Shown: positions 33,925-42,318 of the stretch, in pieces
Layout: every line of letters starts with the position of its first letter
Position numbering within the stretch: the first letter of the stretch is position 1
Assembly: GCF_003634775.1 (NCBI RefSeq)
Contig: NZ_RBXB01000001.1
Coordinates: 930,001 to 994,000, forward strand
Source: Chryseobacterium defluvii
Lineage (GTDB): Bacteria; Bacteroidota; Bacteroidia; Flavobacteriales; Weeksellaceae
Direction: 5' to 3'
DNA: 64,000 nt
Notes under the pieces: generated by a model
What the model was told of the DNA's origin: nothing
The model's database searches: none
What the model saw: only the letters and a program-made list of their open reading frames with translations
Made by a program: the position numbers and the translations under genes

Positions 33925-35100
33925 ATGGAAAAAACCTGGCGTTGGTTTGGCAAAAAAGACAAAATAGAACTGAGTACGCTTCGTCAAATAGGAGTAGAAG
34001 GAATTGTTTCCGCATTGCATGATATCCCAAACGGAGAAATCTGGAATCTGGAGGCCATCAATGATTATAAAAACTATATAGAAAGCCACGGCCTTCGCTG
34101 GTCTGTTGTGGAAAGTCTTCCCGTGAGTGAAGCCATCAAATACGGAGGTGAAGACCGTGACTCTTTGATAGAAAATTATATCATAAGCCTTGAAAATCTG
34201 GGTAAAGCAGGGATTACAACAGTTTGCTACAACTTTATGCCTGTTCTCGACTGGGCACGTACCGACCTCTTTCACGAATGGGAAGACGGTTCGTCATCAC
34301 TTTATTTTGACAAAGCCAAGTTTGCATACTTCGAAATTCATATACTTCAAAGAGAAGGAGCCGAAAACGATTACAATTCAGAGATCCTTCAAAAGGTAGA
34401 AGAATTAAAAAATACCTTAACGGAAAAAGATAATAATGATCTGATAGACTCAGTGATTGTAAAAACACAGGGATTTGTTAACGGGAATATTAAGGAAGGA
34501 GATGATAATCCGGTAGCCATTTTCAAAAATCTACTGGCATTGTACGATGGCATAGATAAAAATCAGCTTCGCCTGAACATGAAATATTTCCTTGAAAAAA
34601 TAATGCCTGTCTGTGAAAAATGGAATATCCGGATGTGTGTACACCCTGATGATCCTCCATTCTCATTACTGGGCTTACCAAGAATAGTAACCAATGAAGA
34701 AGATATTGACTGGGTTCTGAAAGCGGTTGACAATCCTCACAACGGATTGACGTTCTGTGCCGGTTCTTTAAGTGCCAATCTTCAGAATAATGTTCCGAAA
34801 CTGGCTCAGAAGTTTGCCCACCGGACCAAATTCGTTCACCTGAGAAGTACAAATGTCTTTGAAAACGGGGATTTCATTGAAGCTCATCATTTGGGAGGAA
34901 GAGGAAAGCTCATTGAAGTGATCCGTGTATTCGAAAAAGAAAACCCTGATCTTCCGATGAGAATTGACCACGGAAGACTTTTAACAGAAGATGTTGACAA
35001 AGGATATAACCCTGGCTATTCATTTTTAGGAAGAATGCTGGCATTGGGGCAGATTGAAGGAGTAATGGCAGCAGTTCAGTCGGAATTACAGAAAAATTAA
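33925..35100 (+). CDS. uxuA: Mannonate dehydratase
   Basis: Converts D-mannonate to 2-keto-3-deoxygluconate in the hexuronate (Ashwell) pathway. A 391-residue TIM-barrel enzyme of the UxuA family: MEKTWRWFGKKDKIELSTLRQIGVEGIVSALHD, the metal-binding CVHPDDPPFSLLGLPRIV, FCAGSLSANLQNNV, FVHLRST and RIDHGRLL motifs are all present. It is followed 32 bp later by the SDR that should make its substrate. Cytoplasmic; needs a divalent metal. Confidence 0.95.
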   Translation: MEKTWRWFGKKDKIELSTLRQIGVEGIVSALHDIPNGEIWNLEAINDYKNYIESHGLRWSVVESLPVSEAIKYGGEDRDSLIENYIISLENLGKAGITTVCYNFMPVLDWARTDLFHEWEDGSSSLYFDKAKFAYFEIHILQREGAENDYNSEILQKVEELKNTLTEKDNNDLIDSVIVKTQGFVNGNIKEGDDNPVAIFKNLLALYDGIDKNQLRLNMKYFLEKIMPVCEKWNIRMCVHPDDPPFSLLGLPRIVTNEEDIDWVLKAVDNPHNGLTFCAGSLSANLQNNVPKLAQKFAHRTKFVHLRSTNVFENGDFIEAHHLGGRGKLIEVIRVFEKENPDLPMRIDHGRLLTEDVDKGYNPGYSFLGRMLALGQIEGVMAAVQSELQKN

Positions 35101-35132
35101 TCTGCGTTTGTAATAAAATAGTAAAAAGTAAA

Positions 35133-35948
35133 ATGAAAGACCTGTTTAGTATTAAGAACAAAGTGGCAGTGATCACAGGGGCTTCAGGCGTTTTGGGAGG
35201 CAGCCTCGCCAAAAGCTTTATAGAGGCTGGAGCAAAAGTTGTTGCACTGGGAAGAAACCAGGAAACATTGGATACCCGGGTAAAAGAACTTACGGATTTG
35301 GGAGGAGAGGCACTCGCTGTAGAAGCCAATGTGATGAATATCGAAAGTCTTGAAGCCGGCTCAGAAAAAATAAAAGAAAAATATGGCAGAATTGATATTC
35401 TGCTCAACATAGCCGGCGGAAATATTCCGGCCGCAACCTTATCTCCCGAGCAGTCGTTTTTTGATATGGATATGAAGGGATGGGCTGAGGTTACCGATCT
35501 AAATATCAATGGAACCATTTACCCGAGCTATGTTTTCGGAAAAATAATGGCTGAGCAGGGAAGTGGAAGCATTATTAATATTTCTTCCATGGCAGCTTAT
35601 TCAGCTATAACAAGAGTGGCCGGATATTCTGCAGCCAAATCGGCGATCACCAACTTTACCCAATGGCTTGCATCTGATCTGGCATTGAAATTCGGAGATA
35701 AAATACGTGTTAATGCTGTGGCACCGGGATTCTTCATTGGTGATCAGAACCGCGCCATTCTTTTGAATCCGGATGGAAGCTTAACCGAAAGAAGCAAAAA
35801 AGTTATGGCCAAAACACCGATGCAGAGATTTGGAGAAGTAGAGGAACTGAATGGTATTGTACAGTTTCTATGTTCGGATGCAGCAAGTTTTATCACAGGA
35901 GCACTGATTCCTGTTGATGGAGGTTTCAGCGCATTCAGTGGAGTATAA
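35133..35948 (+). CDS. uxuB: SDR-family D-mannonate oxidoreductase
   Basis: A 271-residue short-chain dehydrogenase/reductase that, by context, reduces D-fructuronate to D-mannonate. The cofactor-binding TGASGVLGGSLA lies at 15-26, NIAGGNIP matches the NAG motif, the catalytic pair is Tyr165/Lys169 in YSAAK, and the C-terminus has PVDGGFSAFSG. Members of this SDR branch (such as B. subtilis YjmF/UxuB) substitute for the unrelated long-chain mannonate dehydrogenase of E. coli. The assignment rests on position between uxuA and uxaC; a terminator follows. Confidence 0.85.
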   Translation: MKDLFSIKNKVAVITGASGVLGGSLAKSFIEAGAKVVALGRNQETLDTRVKELTDLGGEALAVEANVMNIESLEAGSEKIKEKYGRIDILLNIAGGNIPAATLSPEQSFFDMDMKGWAEVTDLNINGTIYPSYVFGKIMAEQGSGSIINISSMAAYSAITRVAGYSAAKSAITNFTQWLASDLALKFGDKIRVNAVAPGFFIGDQNRAILLNPDGSLTERSKKVMAKTPMQRFGEVEELNGIVQFLCSDAASFITGALIPVDGGFSAFSGV

Positions 35949-35971
35949 GACAATTTTCTTCATATACAACG

Positions 35972-36009
35972 AACAGGATCTTAATGGTTCCATTCAAGGT
36001 CCTGTTTTT
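35972..36009 (+). terminator. Terminator between uxuB and uxaC
   Basis: AACAGGATCTT pairs with AAGGTCCTGTT (one G-U) with an inner AATGG/CCATT stem, 35972-36006, followed by a T-run. It divides the uronate pathway genes into two transcripts or attenuates reading through. Confidence 0.8.
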
Positions 36010-36075
36010 AAAATGTTGACTTTTTAAAGTTTGAATAGTAAAGAGAATTAAAATCAAGGATTGTAAAAACAAGTA

Positions 36076-37494
36076 ATGAATAATTCCATTAAAAATAAAG
36101 ACGTTTTCGGAGAATCATTTTTGCTTGAATCAGCAAAGGCAGAAAACCTGTATTTCGGTTATGCCAAAGATATGCCGGTTATCGATTATCATAATCATCT
36201 TGAACCGGACGTTATTGCTGCCAATCAGAATTTCCGTTCTCCAACAGCTATCTGGCTGGATGGTGACCATTACAAATGGAGGGCCATGAGAAATTTTGGT
36301 ATTGATGAACAGTGTATTTCCGGAAATGCTTCAGATCAGGAAAAATTCAGGAAATGGGCTGAAGTGGTGCCTTATACCCTTCGTAACCCGTTATTTCACT
36401 GGACCCATCTGGAACTCAAAAATCCTTTTGAGATCAACGAATATTTATCACCAAAAAATGCAGATACGGTATACCATCAGATGAATGAAAGTCTGCAGAC
36501 ATCCGGCTTTTTACCACAATCTATCATTCAGAATTTTAAGGTAGAAGCCTTGTGCACTACAGATGATCCTGCTGATGATCTGGCTTATCATAAAGCTTTG
36601 AAACACAGTGGATTTAAGACAGTTGTTCTTCCGGCTTTCCGCCCTGATTCCTATATTAACATGATTAATCCCGAACAATATCTTTCAGGAATCAAAAAGC
36701 TTGAAAAAGTCTGCGGGTTTTCAATCACATCAGTTTCTGACCTGTTGAATGCGCTTCAGTCCAGAATCAACTATTTTGTAGAAGCAGGAGCAAAAGTAGC
36801 CGATCATGGCTTTGAATATTTCCCGGATACGACGAAATGGAATCATAGCCTCGAAAGAGAATTTTCTGAATTCCTGAAGGGGAATTTCTCATCATTTTCA
36901 GATCCTGAAGCATTGTGTGGTTATATGTTGAAAGAGCTTTGTAAAATGTATGCAGAAAAAGGCTGGGTACAGCAGTTTCATGTAGGGGCAACCAGAAACA
37001 ATAATTCTGAAATGCTCAGAAAAGTTGGAATCAATGCAGGGTATGATGCCATTGGGGAACAATACTATGCACAGAGACTGAGCATTTTACTTGATGAGCT
37101 GAATACAGAAGGAAAACTCGCCAAAACCATTGTCTACAATTTAAACCCGGCATTTAACGAAGTTCTTGCAACCCTTGCCGGAAATTTCAATGAAGGTGGG
37201 ATCAAGTCCAAGGTCCAGTTTGGAGCAGCCTGGTGGTTTCTTGATCAGCCTGACGGAATGACAAAACAGATGAATACGCTTTCCAATATTGGCCTCATCA
37301 GCACTTTTGTAGGAATGCTTACCGATTCCCGAAGCCTGCTGTCATTCTCAAGACACGATTATTTCAGAAGGCTTGTATGCAATATGTTCGGAAGTGAAAT
37401 GGAAAGAGGTCTTCTTCCCGATGACGAAAAATGGGTCGGAATGATCATTCAGGATATCTGTTATCATAATACAAAAAACTATTTTGAAATCTAA
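36076..37494 (+). CDS. uxaC: Glucuronate isomerase
   Basis: Isomerises D-glucuronate to D-fructuronate (and galacturonate to tagaturonate). A 472-residue amidohydrolase-fold enzyme of the UxaC family with the metal-binding DYHNHLEPDVIA (His39, His41), ALCTTDDPADDLAYH, QFHVGATRNNN, and VQFGAAWWFLDQPDGMTKQM with LTDSRSLLSFSRHDYFRR. Since uxaA and uxaB are absent here, glucuronate from GH115 is the likely substrate. It begins a tight run uxaC-kdgK-kdgA-exuT after a terminator. Confidence 0.97.
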   Translation: MNNSIKNKDVFGESFLLESAKAENLYFGYAKDMPVIDYHNHLEPDVIAANQNFRSPTAIWLDGDHYKWRAMRNFGIDEQCISGNASDQEKFRKWAEVVPYTLRNPLFHWTHLELKNPFEINEYLSPKNADTVYHQMNESLQTSGFLPQSIIQNFKVEALCTTDDPADDLAYHKALKHSGFKTVVLPAFRPDSYINMINPEQYLSGIKKLEKVCGFSITSVSDLLNALQSRINYFVEAGAKVADHGFEYFPDTTKWNHSLEREFSEFLKGNFSSFSDPEALCGYMLKELCKMYAEKGWVQQFHVGATRNNNSEMLRKVGINAGYDAIGEQYYAQRLSILLDELNTEGKLAKTIVYNLNPAFNEVLATLAGNFNEGGIKSKVQFGAAWWFLDQPDGMTKQMNTLSNIGLISTFVGMLTDSRSLLSFSRHDYFRRLVCNMFGSEMERGLLPDDEKWVGMIIQDICYHNTKNYFEI

Positions 37495-37498
37495 TACC

Positions 37499-38497
37499 AT
37501 GCAGGATTCAGCAAAAATACTATGTTTCGGTGAACTGCTTCTCCACTTTGCCCCGGATTCCGAAGGGAACTGGTTGAATGAGCAGTCTCTTAAGATGTAC
37601 ATAGGCGGAGCTGAATACAATGTAGCAGCGGCAATTTCCCAGTGGAAGAATTCTGTAAAGCTGCTATCAGCTTTGCCTGAAAATTTTGTAGGAAACCAGC
37701 TGGAATCTCAGCTTAAAAATAAAGGAATAGAAGTCCTTGCAGAAAAAAATAAAGGAAGAATAGGAACATTTTATCTGTCTTCCGATGGAGATATGCAGAA
37801 TGCTTCAGTGGTGTACGATCGCTTTCCGTCTGTTTTTACCCAATCGGGTTTTGAAACATTTAGTGATGATGAAATATTTTCAGAAGTAAAATGGCTGCAT
37901 ATCAGTACCATCACACCGGCTTTGAGTGATAATGCGTTTCAGAAATGCCTGCAAATTATGAGAGAAGCCAGGACAAGAAATATTACGGTTTCCCTCGACC
38001 TGAATTACAGAGCGTTGCTTTGGCAAAACCAAAATCCTCACAAAATTAAAGAGCTGATGCCTTTTGTGAATGTTCTTATGGGAAATATCTGGTCTGTTGA
38101 GCAGTTCCTGAATATTCCTGTTGAATATGAGCTTAACGGAAATTTTGACGATGAAAATCTTCTGAAACAAGCCGAAAAAACAGCGTTGGAAATCTGTAAA
38201 CAGTTTCCAGATGTAGAAAAGATAGCTAATACCTTCCGCTTTACAAACGGAGAAGAGGTCAATTATTTTGCCACCTTATTTACTGATGAAAGGCTCTTGG
38301 TTTCAGAAAAATATAAGGCAGACAAAATTGAAGAAAGAGTAGGAAGCGGGGATTCTTTTATGGCTGCTTTGATTCATGGGGTTTTAAAAGGAAATCCTGA
38401 TCAGCAGATCCTGGAAGATGCCACAAAAGTGGCTTTTAAAAAGCTTTTTGTAAAGGGAGATACCATTGATGAACGCATTAATATCGAAAAATTATGA
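37499..38497 (+). CDS. kdgK: 2-Keto-3-deoxygluconate kinase
   Basis: PfkB-family sugar kinase that phosphorylates KDG to KDPG; 332 residues. It has the N-terminal ILCFGELLLHFAPDSEGNW, MYIGGAEYNVAAAISQW, and the C-terminal ATP/anion motif ERVGSGDSFMAALIHGVLKG with the catalytic Asp in GSGDSF. The frame is open to a TTG at 37484 inside uxaC; ATG 37499 directly after the uxaC stop is preferred. It overlaps kdgA by 4 nt (ATGA), so the two are translationally coupled, as expected for consecutive pathway steps. Confidence 0.95.
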   Translation: MQDSAKILCFGELLLHFAPDSEGNWLNEQSLKMYIGGAEYNVAAAISQWKNSVKLLSALPENFVGNQLESQLKNKGIEVLAEKNKGRIGTFYLSSDGDMQNASVVYDRFPSVFTQSGFETFSDDEIFSEVKWLHISTITPALSDNAFQKCLQIMREARTRNITVSLDLNYRALLWQNQNPHKIKELMPFVNVLMGNIWSVEQFLNIPVEYELNGNFDDENLLKQAEKTALEICKQFPDVEKIANTFRFTNGEEVNYFATLFTDERLLVSEKYKADKIEERVGSGDSFMAALIHGVLKGNPDQQILEDATKVAFKKLFVKGDTIDERINIEKL

Positions 38498-39129
38498 CTG
38501 AAATAGTACAAAAAATAAAAGACCAGAAAATAGTTCCGTTGTTTTATGATGAATCGTTTGAAGTCTCAAAAAATATCATAAAAGCTTTATACGAAGCAGG
38601 AATCCATGTAATAGAATACACCAACCGCGGTCATCGGGCATTGGAAAATTTTACCCGGCTGAAAGCTATTTCTCATACAGAATTTCCTGAACTTCTGTTA
38701 GGAATAGGGACGGTAAAAAACATACATGAAATAGATGATTATGCCAATGTGAAAGCAGATTTCATCATTACACCGGTCATCAGTGAAGCATTGGTGAGAC
38801 ATGCTCTCGAAAAAAACATTCTTCTGATTCCGGGTTGTTTTACCCCTTCCGATATCAATATTGCATTTCAGAATGGGTTAACACTGGTTAAAGTATTCCC
38901 GGCAGATGCTTTAGGGAAGAACTATATTAAATCGGTACAGCCTGTTTTCCCGGGAATGAATTTCATGCCAACCGGAGGAATCCATGCAGAAACTGAAGAT
39001 ATCAGAGAATGGCTCAATGGAGGTGCTGTAGCAGTTGGACTGGGAAGCTCACTTATAGGAAAAGATGTTAATGAAGAAGAACTGACTCTGAAAACAAAAA
39101 AATTACAACAACAAATTAATCATAACTAA
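38494..39129 (+). CDS. kdgA: KDPG aldolase
   Basis: Class I aldolase that splits 2-keto-3-deoxy-6-phosphogluconate into pyruvate and glyceraldehyde-3-phosphate; 211 residues. Schiff-base Lys133 is in GLTLVKVFPADALG, the catalytic Glu41 is in IEYTNRGHRA, and FMPTGGIHAE forms the phosphate-binding loop. It starts within the kdgK stop (ATGA) and ends directly against the transporter gene, so kdgK, kdgA and the transporter form one tight unit. Also called eda in other organisms. Confidence 0.95.
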   Translation: MTEIVQKIKDQKIVPLFYDESFEVSKNIIKALYEAGIHVIEYTNRGHRALENFTRLKAISHTEFPELLLGIGTVKNIHEIDDYANVKADFIITPVISEALVRHALEKNILLIPGCFTPSDINIAFQNGLTLVKVFPADALGKNYIKSVQPVFPGMNFMPTGGIHAETEDIREWLNGGAVAVGLGSSLIGKDVNEEELTLKTKKLQQQINHN

Positions 39130-40404
39130 ATGCAGGCTCCTAAAAACCGCAATATAAGATGGTGGATGCTGTCTCTCGTCTTTCTCGCCACTACGATCAA
39201 CTATCTTGACCGTCAGGTGATGGGTTTGCTGAAACCTGTGCTGGAAAAAGAATTCAACTGGGATGAAAAAGATTACAGCTACATTGTAATGGCATTTACC
39301 ACTACTTACGCTATCGGTTACCTGGCGATGGGGCGATTTATAGACAGAGTGGGAACCAAAATAGGGTATGCTGTTTCCCTTATTGTATGGAGTCTTGCCT
39401 CTATAGGACATGGGTTTGTCAAAAGTACACTAGGATTTATTATAGCGAGAAGTACCTTAGGAATCAGTGAAGCAGGGAACTTTCCTGCCGCCATCAAATC
39501 TGTGGCTGAATGGTTCCCGAAAAAGGAAAGGGCACTGGCAACGGGGATTTTTAACTCGGGAGCAACGGTGGGGGCTATTTTAGCACCGCTGCTGGTTCCG
39601 TTCATTCTCGGGCATTACGGATGGAGGCAGACATTTGTATGGATTGGTGCTTTAGGCATGGTTTGGATTATCCTTTGGTGGAAATTCTACGCCATACCGG
39701 AAAAAACAAAAAATCTTAGTAAGGAAGAATTGCAATACATAAAAAGCGATCAGGATAAAAAAATAGAAGAGAAAACTAAAATTCCTTTATCAGAATTACT
39801 TAAATATAAAGTAACATGGTCATTTGCTATCGGTAAAATTTTAACTGATCCTATCTGGTATTTCTTCATGTTCTGGCTGCCGGCATATTTCTCGGATGTA
39901 TTCAAAATGGATTTAACAAAACCATCCGTTCCGTTGATTATTATTTACAGCGGAACCACGATAGGAAGCATCGGTGGAGGATATCTCTCATCATTTCTGA
40001 TCAAAAAAGGCTGGGCGATCGGAAGAGCAAGAAGCTTTACGATGTTACTCTTTGCATTGATGGTTGTTCCGGTAATGTTTTCAAAATATGTAGACAATAT
40101 GTGGCTGATTACCCTGATTATTGCCCTTGCCACAGCTGCACATCAGGGTTGGGGAGCCAATCTTATGACTACGGTCGGAGATCGGCTGCCTAATCATTAT
40201 GTAAGTTCCGTGATAGGATTTGGTGGTATGCTAGGCTCGGCAGCAGGAATTGTTTTTCCGCTTTTTATCGGAATCGTTCTAGATACCTTTAAAAAATCAG
40301 GAAATATCAACGGAGGCTATAATATCATATTTTTCATAGCTGGAATATCTTACGTTACAGCCTGGGGATTGATTAAAATCATCAACCGCAAGAAAACCGT
40401 TTAG
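39130..40404 (+). CDS. exuT: Hexuronate MFS transporter (ExuT-like)
   Basis: Inner-membrane major facilitator of the anion:cation symporter group that includes ExuT and GudP; 424 residues, about 12 membrane segments. The first helix has WWMLSLVFLATTINYLDRQVMGLLKPV, the loop 2-3 motif is GRFIDRVGTKIGYA, and SEAGNFPAAIKSVAEWFPKKERALATG is characteristic of the family. The start codon follows the kdgA stop with no gap. It should import free glucuronate or its 4-O-methyl form from the periplasm; which one is not decided by the sequence. Confidence 0.92.
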   Translation: MQAPKNRNIRWWMLSLVFLATTINYLDRQVMGLLKPVLEKEFNWDEKDYSYIVMAFTTTYAIGYLAMGRFIDRVGTKIGYAVSLIVWSLASIGHGFVKSTLGFIIARSTLGISEAGNFPAAIKSVAEWFPKKERALATGIFNSGATVGAILAPLLVPFILGHYGWRQTFVWIGALGMVWIILWWKFYAIPEKTKNLSKEELQYIKSDQDKKIEEKTKIPLSELLKYKVTWSFAIGKILTDPIWYFFMFWLPAYFSDVFKMDLTKPSVPLIIIYSGTTIGSIGGGYLSSFLIKKGWAIGRARSFTMLLFALMVVPVMFSKYVDNMWLITLIIALATAAHQGWGANLMTTVGDRLPNHYVSSVIGFGGMLGSAAGIVFPLFIGIVLDTFKKSGNINGGYNIIFFIAGISYVTAWGLIKIINRKKTV

Positions 40405-40455
40405 ATTGAAGCTAAAAATCATAAAACATTAAAAAATTATAAAAAAAGAATAACA

Positions 40456-42174
40456 ATGAAACAGAATATAATGGATTTAACTTTTTTCAGGAATAAAACC
40501 TATGTCCTTGCGGCAGCAGCTTTGCTTTCTGTGACGACTATTTCTGCCCAGACTTTCTCAGACTTTACTTACCATGGAAACGATAAAATATATAATGACA
40601 ATCCTCTTAAGCCGGATGAGTTCTATTCGCCGATCCTTCAAGGTTGTTATCCCGATCCCAGCATTACCAGAAAAGGGAAAGATTATTATCTTGTGAACTC
40701 CTCATTTTCAATGTTTCCGGGAGTTCCGATTTTTACTTCAAAAGATCTGGTAAACTGGAAGCAGGTGGGACACGTCCTGGACAGACCTTCACAGCTTAAG
40801 GTTGAAAAATCAGGCGTTTCTCAAGGAATTTATGCACCGGATATAAAATACAATAAACATAACGACACTTTTTACATGATTACTACCCAAATTGCAGGCG
40901 GTATCGGAAATATGGTCGTAAAAACCAAGGATCCGGCAAAAGGATGGAGCGAAGTTCAGAAACTGAATTTTGACGGTATTGATCCTGCTATTTTCTTTGA
41001 TGATGACGGAAAAGCATACATCGTTCACAACGATGCTCCGCCAAAAGGTACTGAGCAGTACAATGGCCACCGCGTCATTAAAATCTGGGAATATGATCTC
41101 GAAAAGGACCAGGTAGTACCGGGTTCGGATAAGATTATTGTCAACGGCGGCGTTGATCTTTCCCAAAAACCCATCTGGATTGAGGGGCCACATATCTACA
41201 AAAAGAATGGTAAATATTACCTGATGTGTGCAGAAGGAGGAACCGGAGGAAACCACAGCGAAGTTATATTTATGTCCGGTTCTCCAAAAGGACCTTATAT
41301 TCCGGCTGGCAATAACCCGATTCTGACACAGCGTTACTTCCCGAAAGACAGAAAAGAAAAAGTAGACTGGGCCGGTCATGCGGATCTTGTAGAAACTCCG
41401 GAAGGCCAATATTACGGAGTATTTCTTGCCATACGCCCCAACGAGAAAAACCGTGTTAACAAAGGCCGTGAAACATTTATCCTTCCGGTTGACTGGAGCG
41501 GAACTTACCCTGTTTTCCAAAATGGGCTGGTTCCAATGAAACCGAAACTGAAATTGCCTGAAGGAGCTCAGAATCACAACGGACAAAACGGATTTTTTCC
41601 CAACGGAAACTTTACTTATGCCGATAAGCTGACAGATAAAAATCTTGATTACCGATGGATTGCCATGCGCAGACCTCGTGAAAGCTTCATCAATATTACC
41701 AAAAACGGTGTGAAAGTAAATCCTTTTGCAACCAATATCAAAGCATTGGCTCCGGTTTCAGCACTGTTCCACAGATTACAGCATGAATCTTTTGAAACCT
41801 CTGTAACCCTGGATTTTAAACCTAAATCCGAAAAAGAGCTGGCAGGAATTACCTGCTATCAGAGTGAAAAATTCAATTATGTTTTTGGAATTACAAAAAA
41901 GGATAAAGATTTCTATATCGTATTGGAAAGAACCGAAAAAGGAGAATCCAAGTTAATTGCAAGCGAGAAAATTTCATTATTCAAACCGGTTAAACTGCAG
42001 GTGATTGCTGATAAAGATGAACATAGTTTTAATTATTCGCTGGATGGTAAAAATTACAAAAATCTTGGCGGACCGGTTTCAGGAGATATACTCTCTACTG
42101 ACGTAGCGGGAGGTTTTACAGGAAGCCTTATAGGGCTGTACAGTACCTCTTCCAATGATATTGTGCCACAATAG
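40456..42174 (+). CDS. GH43 beta-xylosidase/arabinofuranosidase (first)
   Basis: A 572-residue secreted GH43 enzyme (signal peptide ending LLSVTTISAQ). The five-blade propeller has the catalytic base Asp67 in GCYPDPSITR, the pKa-modulating Asp in FDGIDPAIFFDDDG and the acid Glu in WIEGPHIYKKNGKYYLM. A C-terminal beta-sandwich (about 385-570, HESFETSVTLDFKP) completes the two-domain form common in xylan-active GH43 enzymes. Probable role: release of xylose or arabinose from oligosaccharides in the periplasm. It begins 51 bp after the transporter. Confidence 0.92.
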   Translation: MKQNIMDLTFFRNKTYVLAAAALLSVTTISAQTFSDFTYHGNDKIYNDNPLKPDEFYSPILQGCYPDPSITRKGKDYYLVNSSFSMFPGVPIFTSKDLVNWKQVGHVLDRPSQLKVEKSGVSQGIYAPDIKYNKHNDTFYMITTQIAGGIGNMVVKTKDPAKGWSEVQKLNFDGIDPAIFFDDDGKAYIVHNDAPPKGTEQYNGHRVIKIWEYDLEKDQVVPGSDKIIVNGGVDLSQKPIWIEGPHIYKKNGKYYLMCAEGGTGGNHSEVIFMSGSPKGPYIPAGNNPILTQRYFPKDRKEKVDWAGHADLVETPEGQYYGVFLAIRPNEKNRVNKGRETFILPVDWSGTYPVFQNGLVPMKPKLKLPEGAQNHNGQNGFFPNGNFTYADKLTDKNLDYRWIAMRRPRESFINITKNGVKVNPFATNIKALAPVSALFHRLQHESFETSVTLDFKPKSEKELAGITCYQSEKFNYVFGITKKDKDFYIVLERTEKGESKLIASEKISLFKPVKLQVIADKDEHSFNYSLDGKNYKNLGGPVSGDILSTDVAGGFTGSLIGLYSTSSNDIVPQ

Positions 42175-42183
42175 TATGAGAGA

Positions 42184-42222
42184 TCTGTCATTCTGAATGG
42201 AACGAAGTGAAATGAAGAATCC
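42184..42222. repeat. Dispersed intergenic repeat (GTCATTCTGA...GAAGAATCC)
   Basis: The stretch contains GTCATTCTGA, then GAACGAAGTGAAATGAAG and AATCC. Variants of this sequence recur between genes in many Bacteroidota genomes (recalled). It lies between two GH43 genes, just after the first stop. Confidence 0.6.
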
Positions 42223-42318
42223 AGTCTTTTATTGACAGTAACAAAAAATACTTAGTGACAACAATTAAGTATTTTAAAATTGAAAAACTAAGAGTAAAAC
42301 CAAACATAACAGTACATC

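Noticed and set aside
34910..35518. Minus-strand open frame (202 codons) across uxuA/uxuB
   Set aside because: Antisense shadow of two clear pathway genes with no family resemblance.
40810..41586. Long minus-strand open frame (258 codons) inside the first GH43 gene
   Set aside because: It is fully antisense to a well-supported GH43 coding sequence and its translation has no recognisable motifs.
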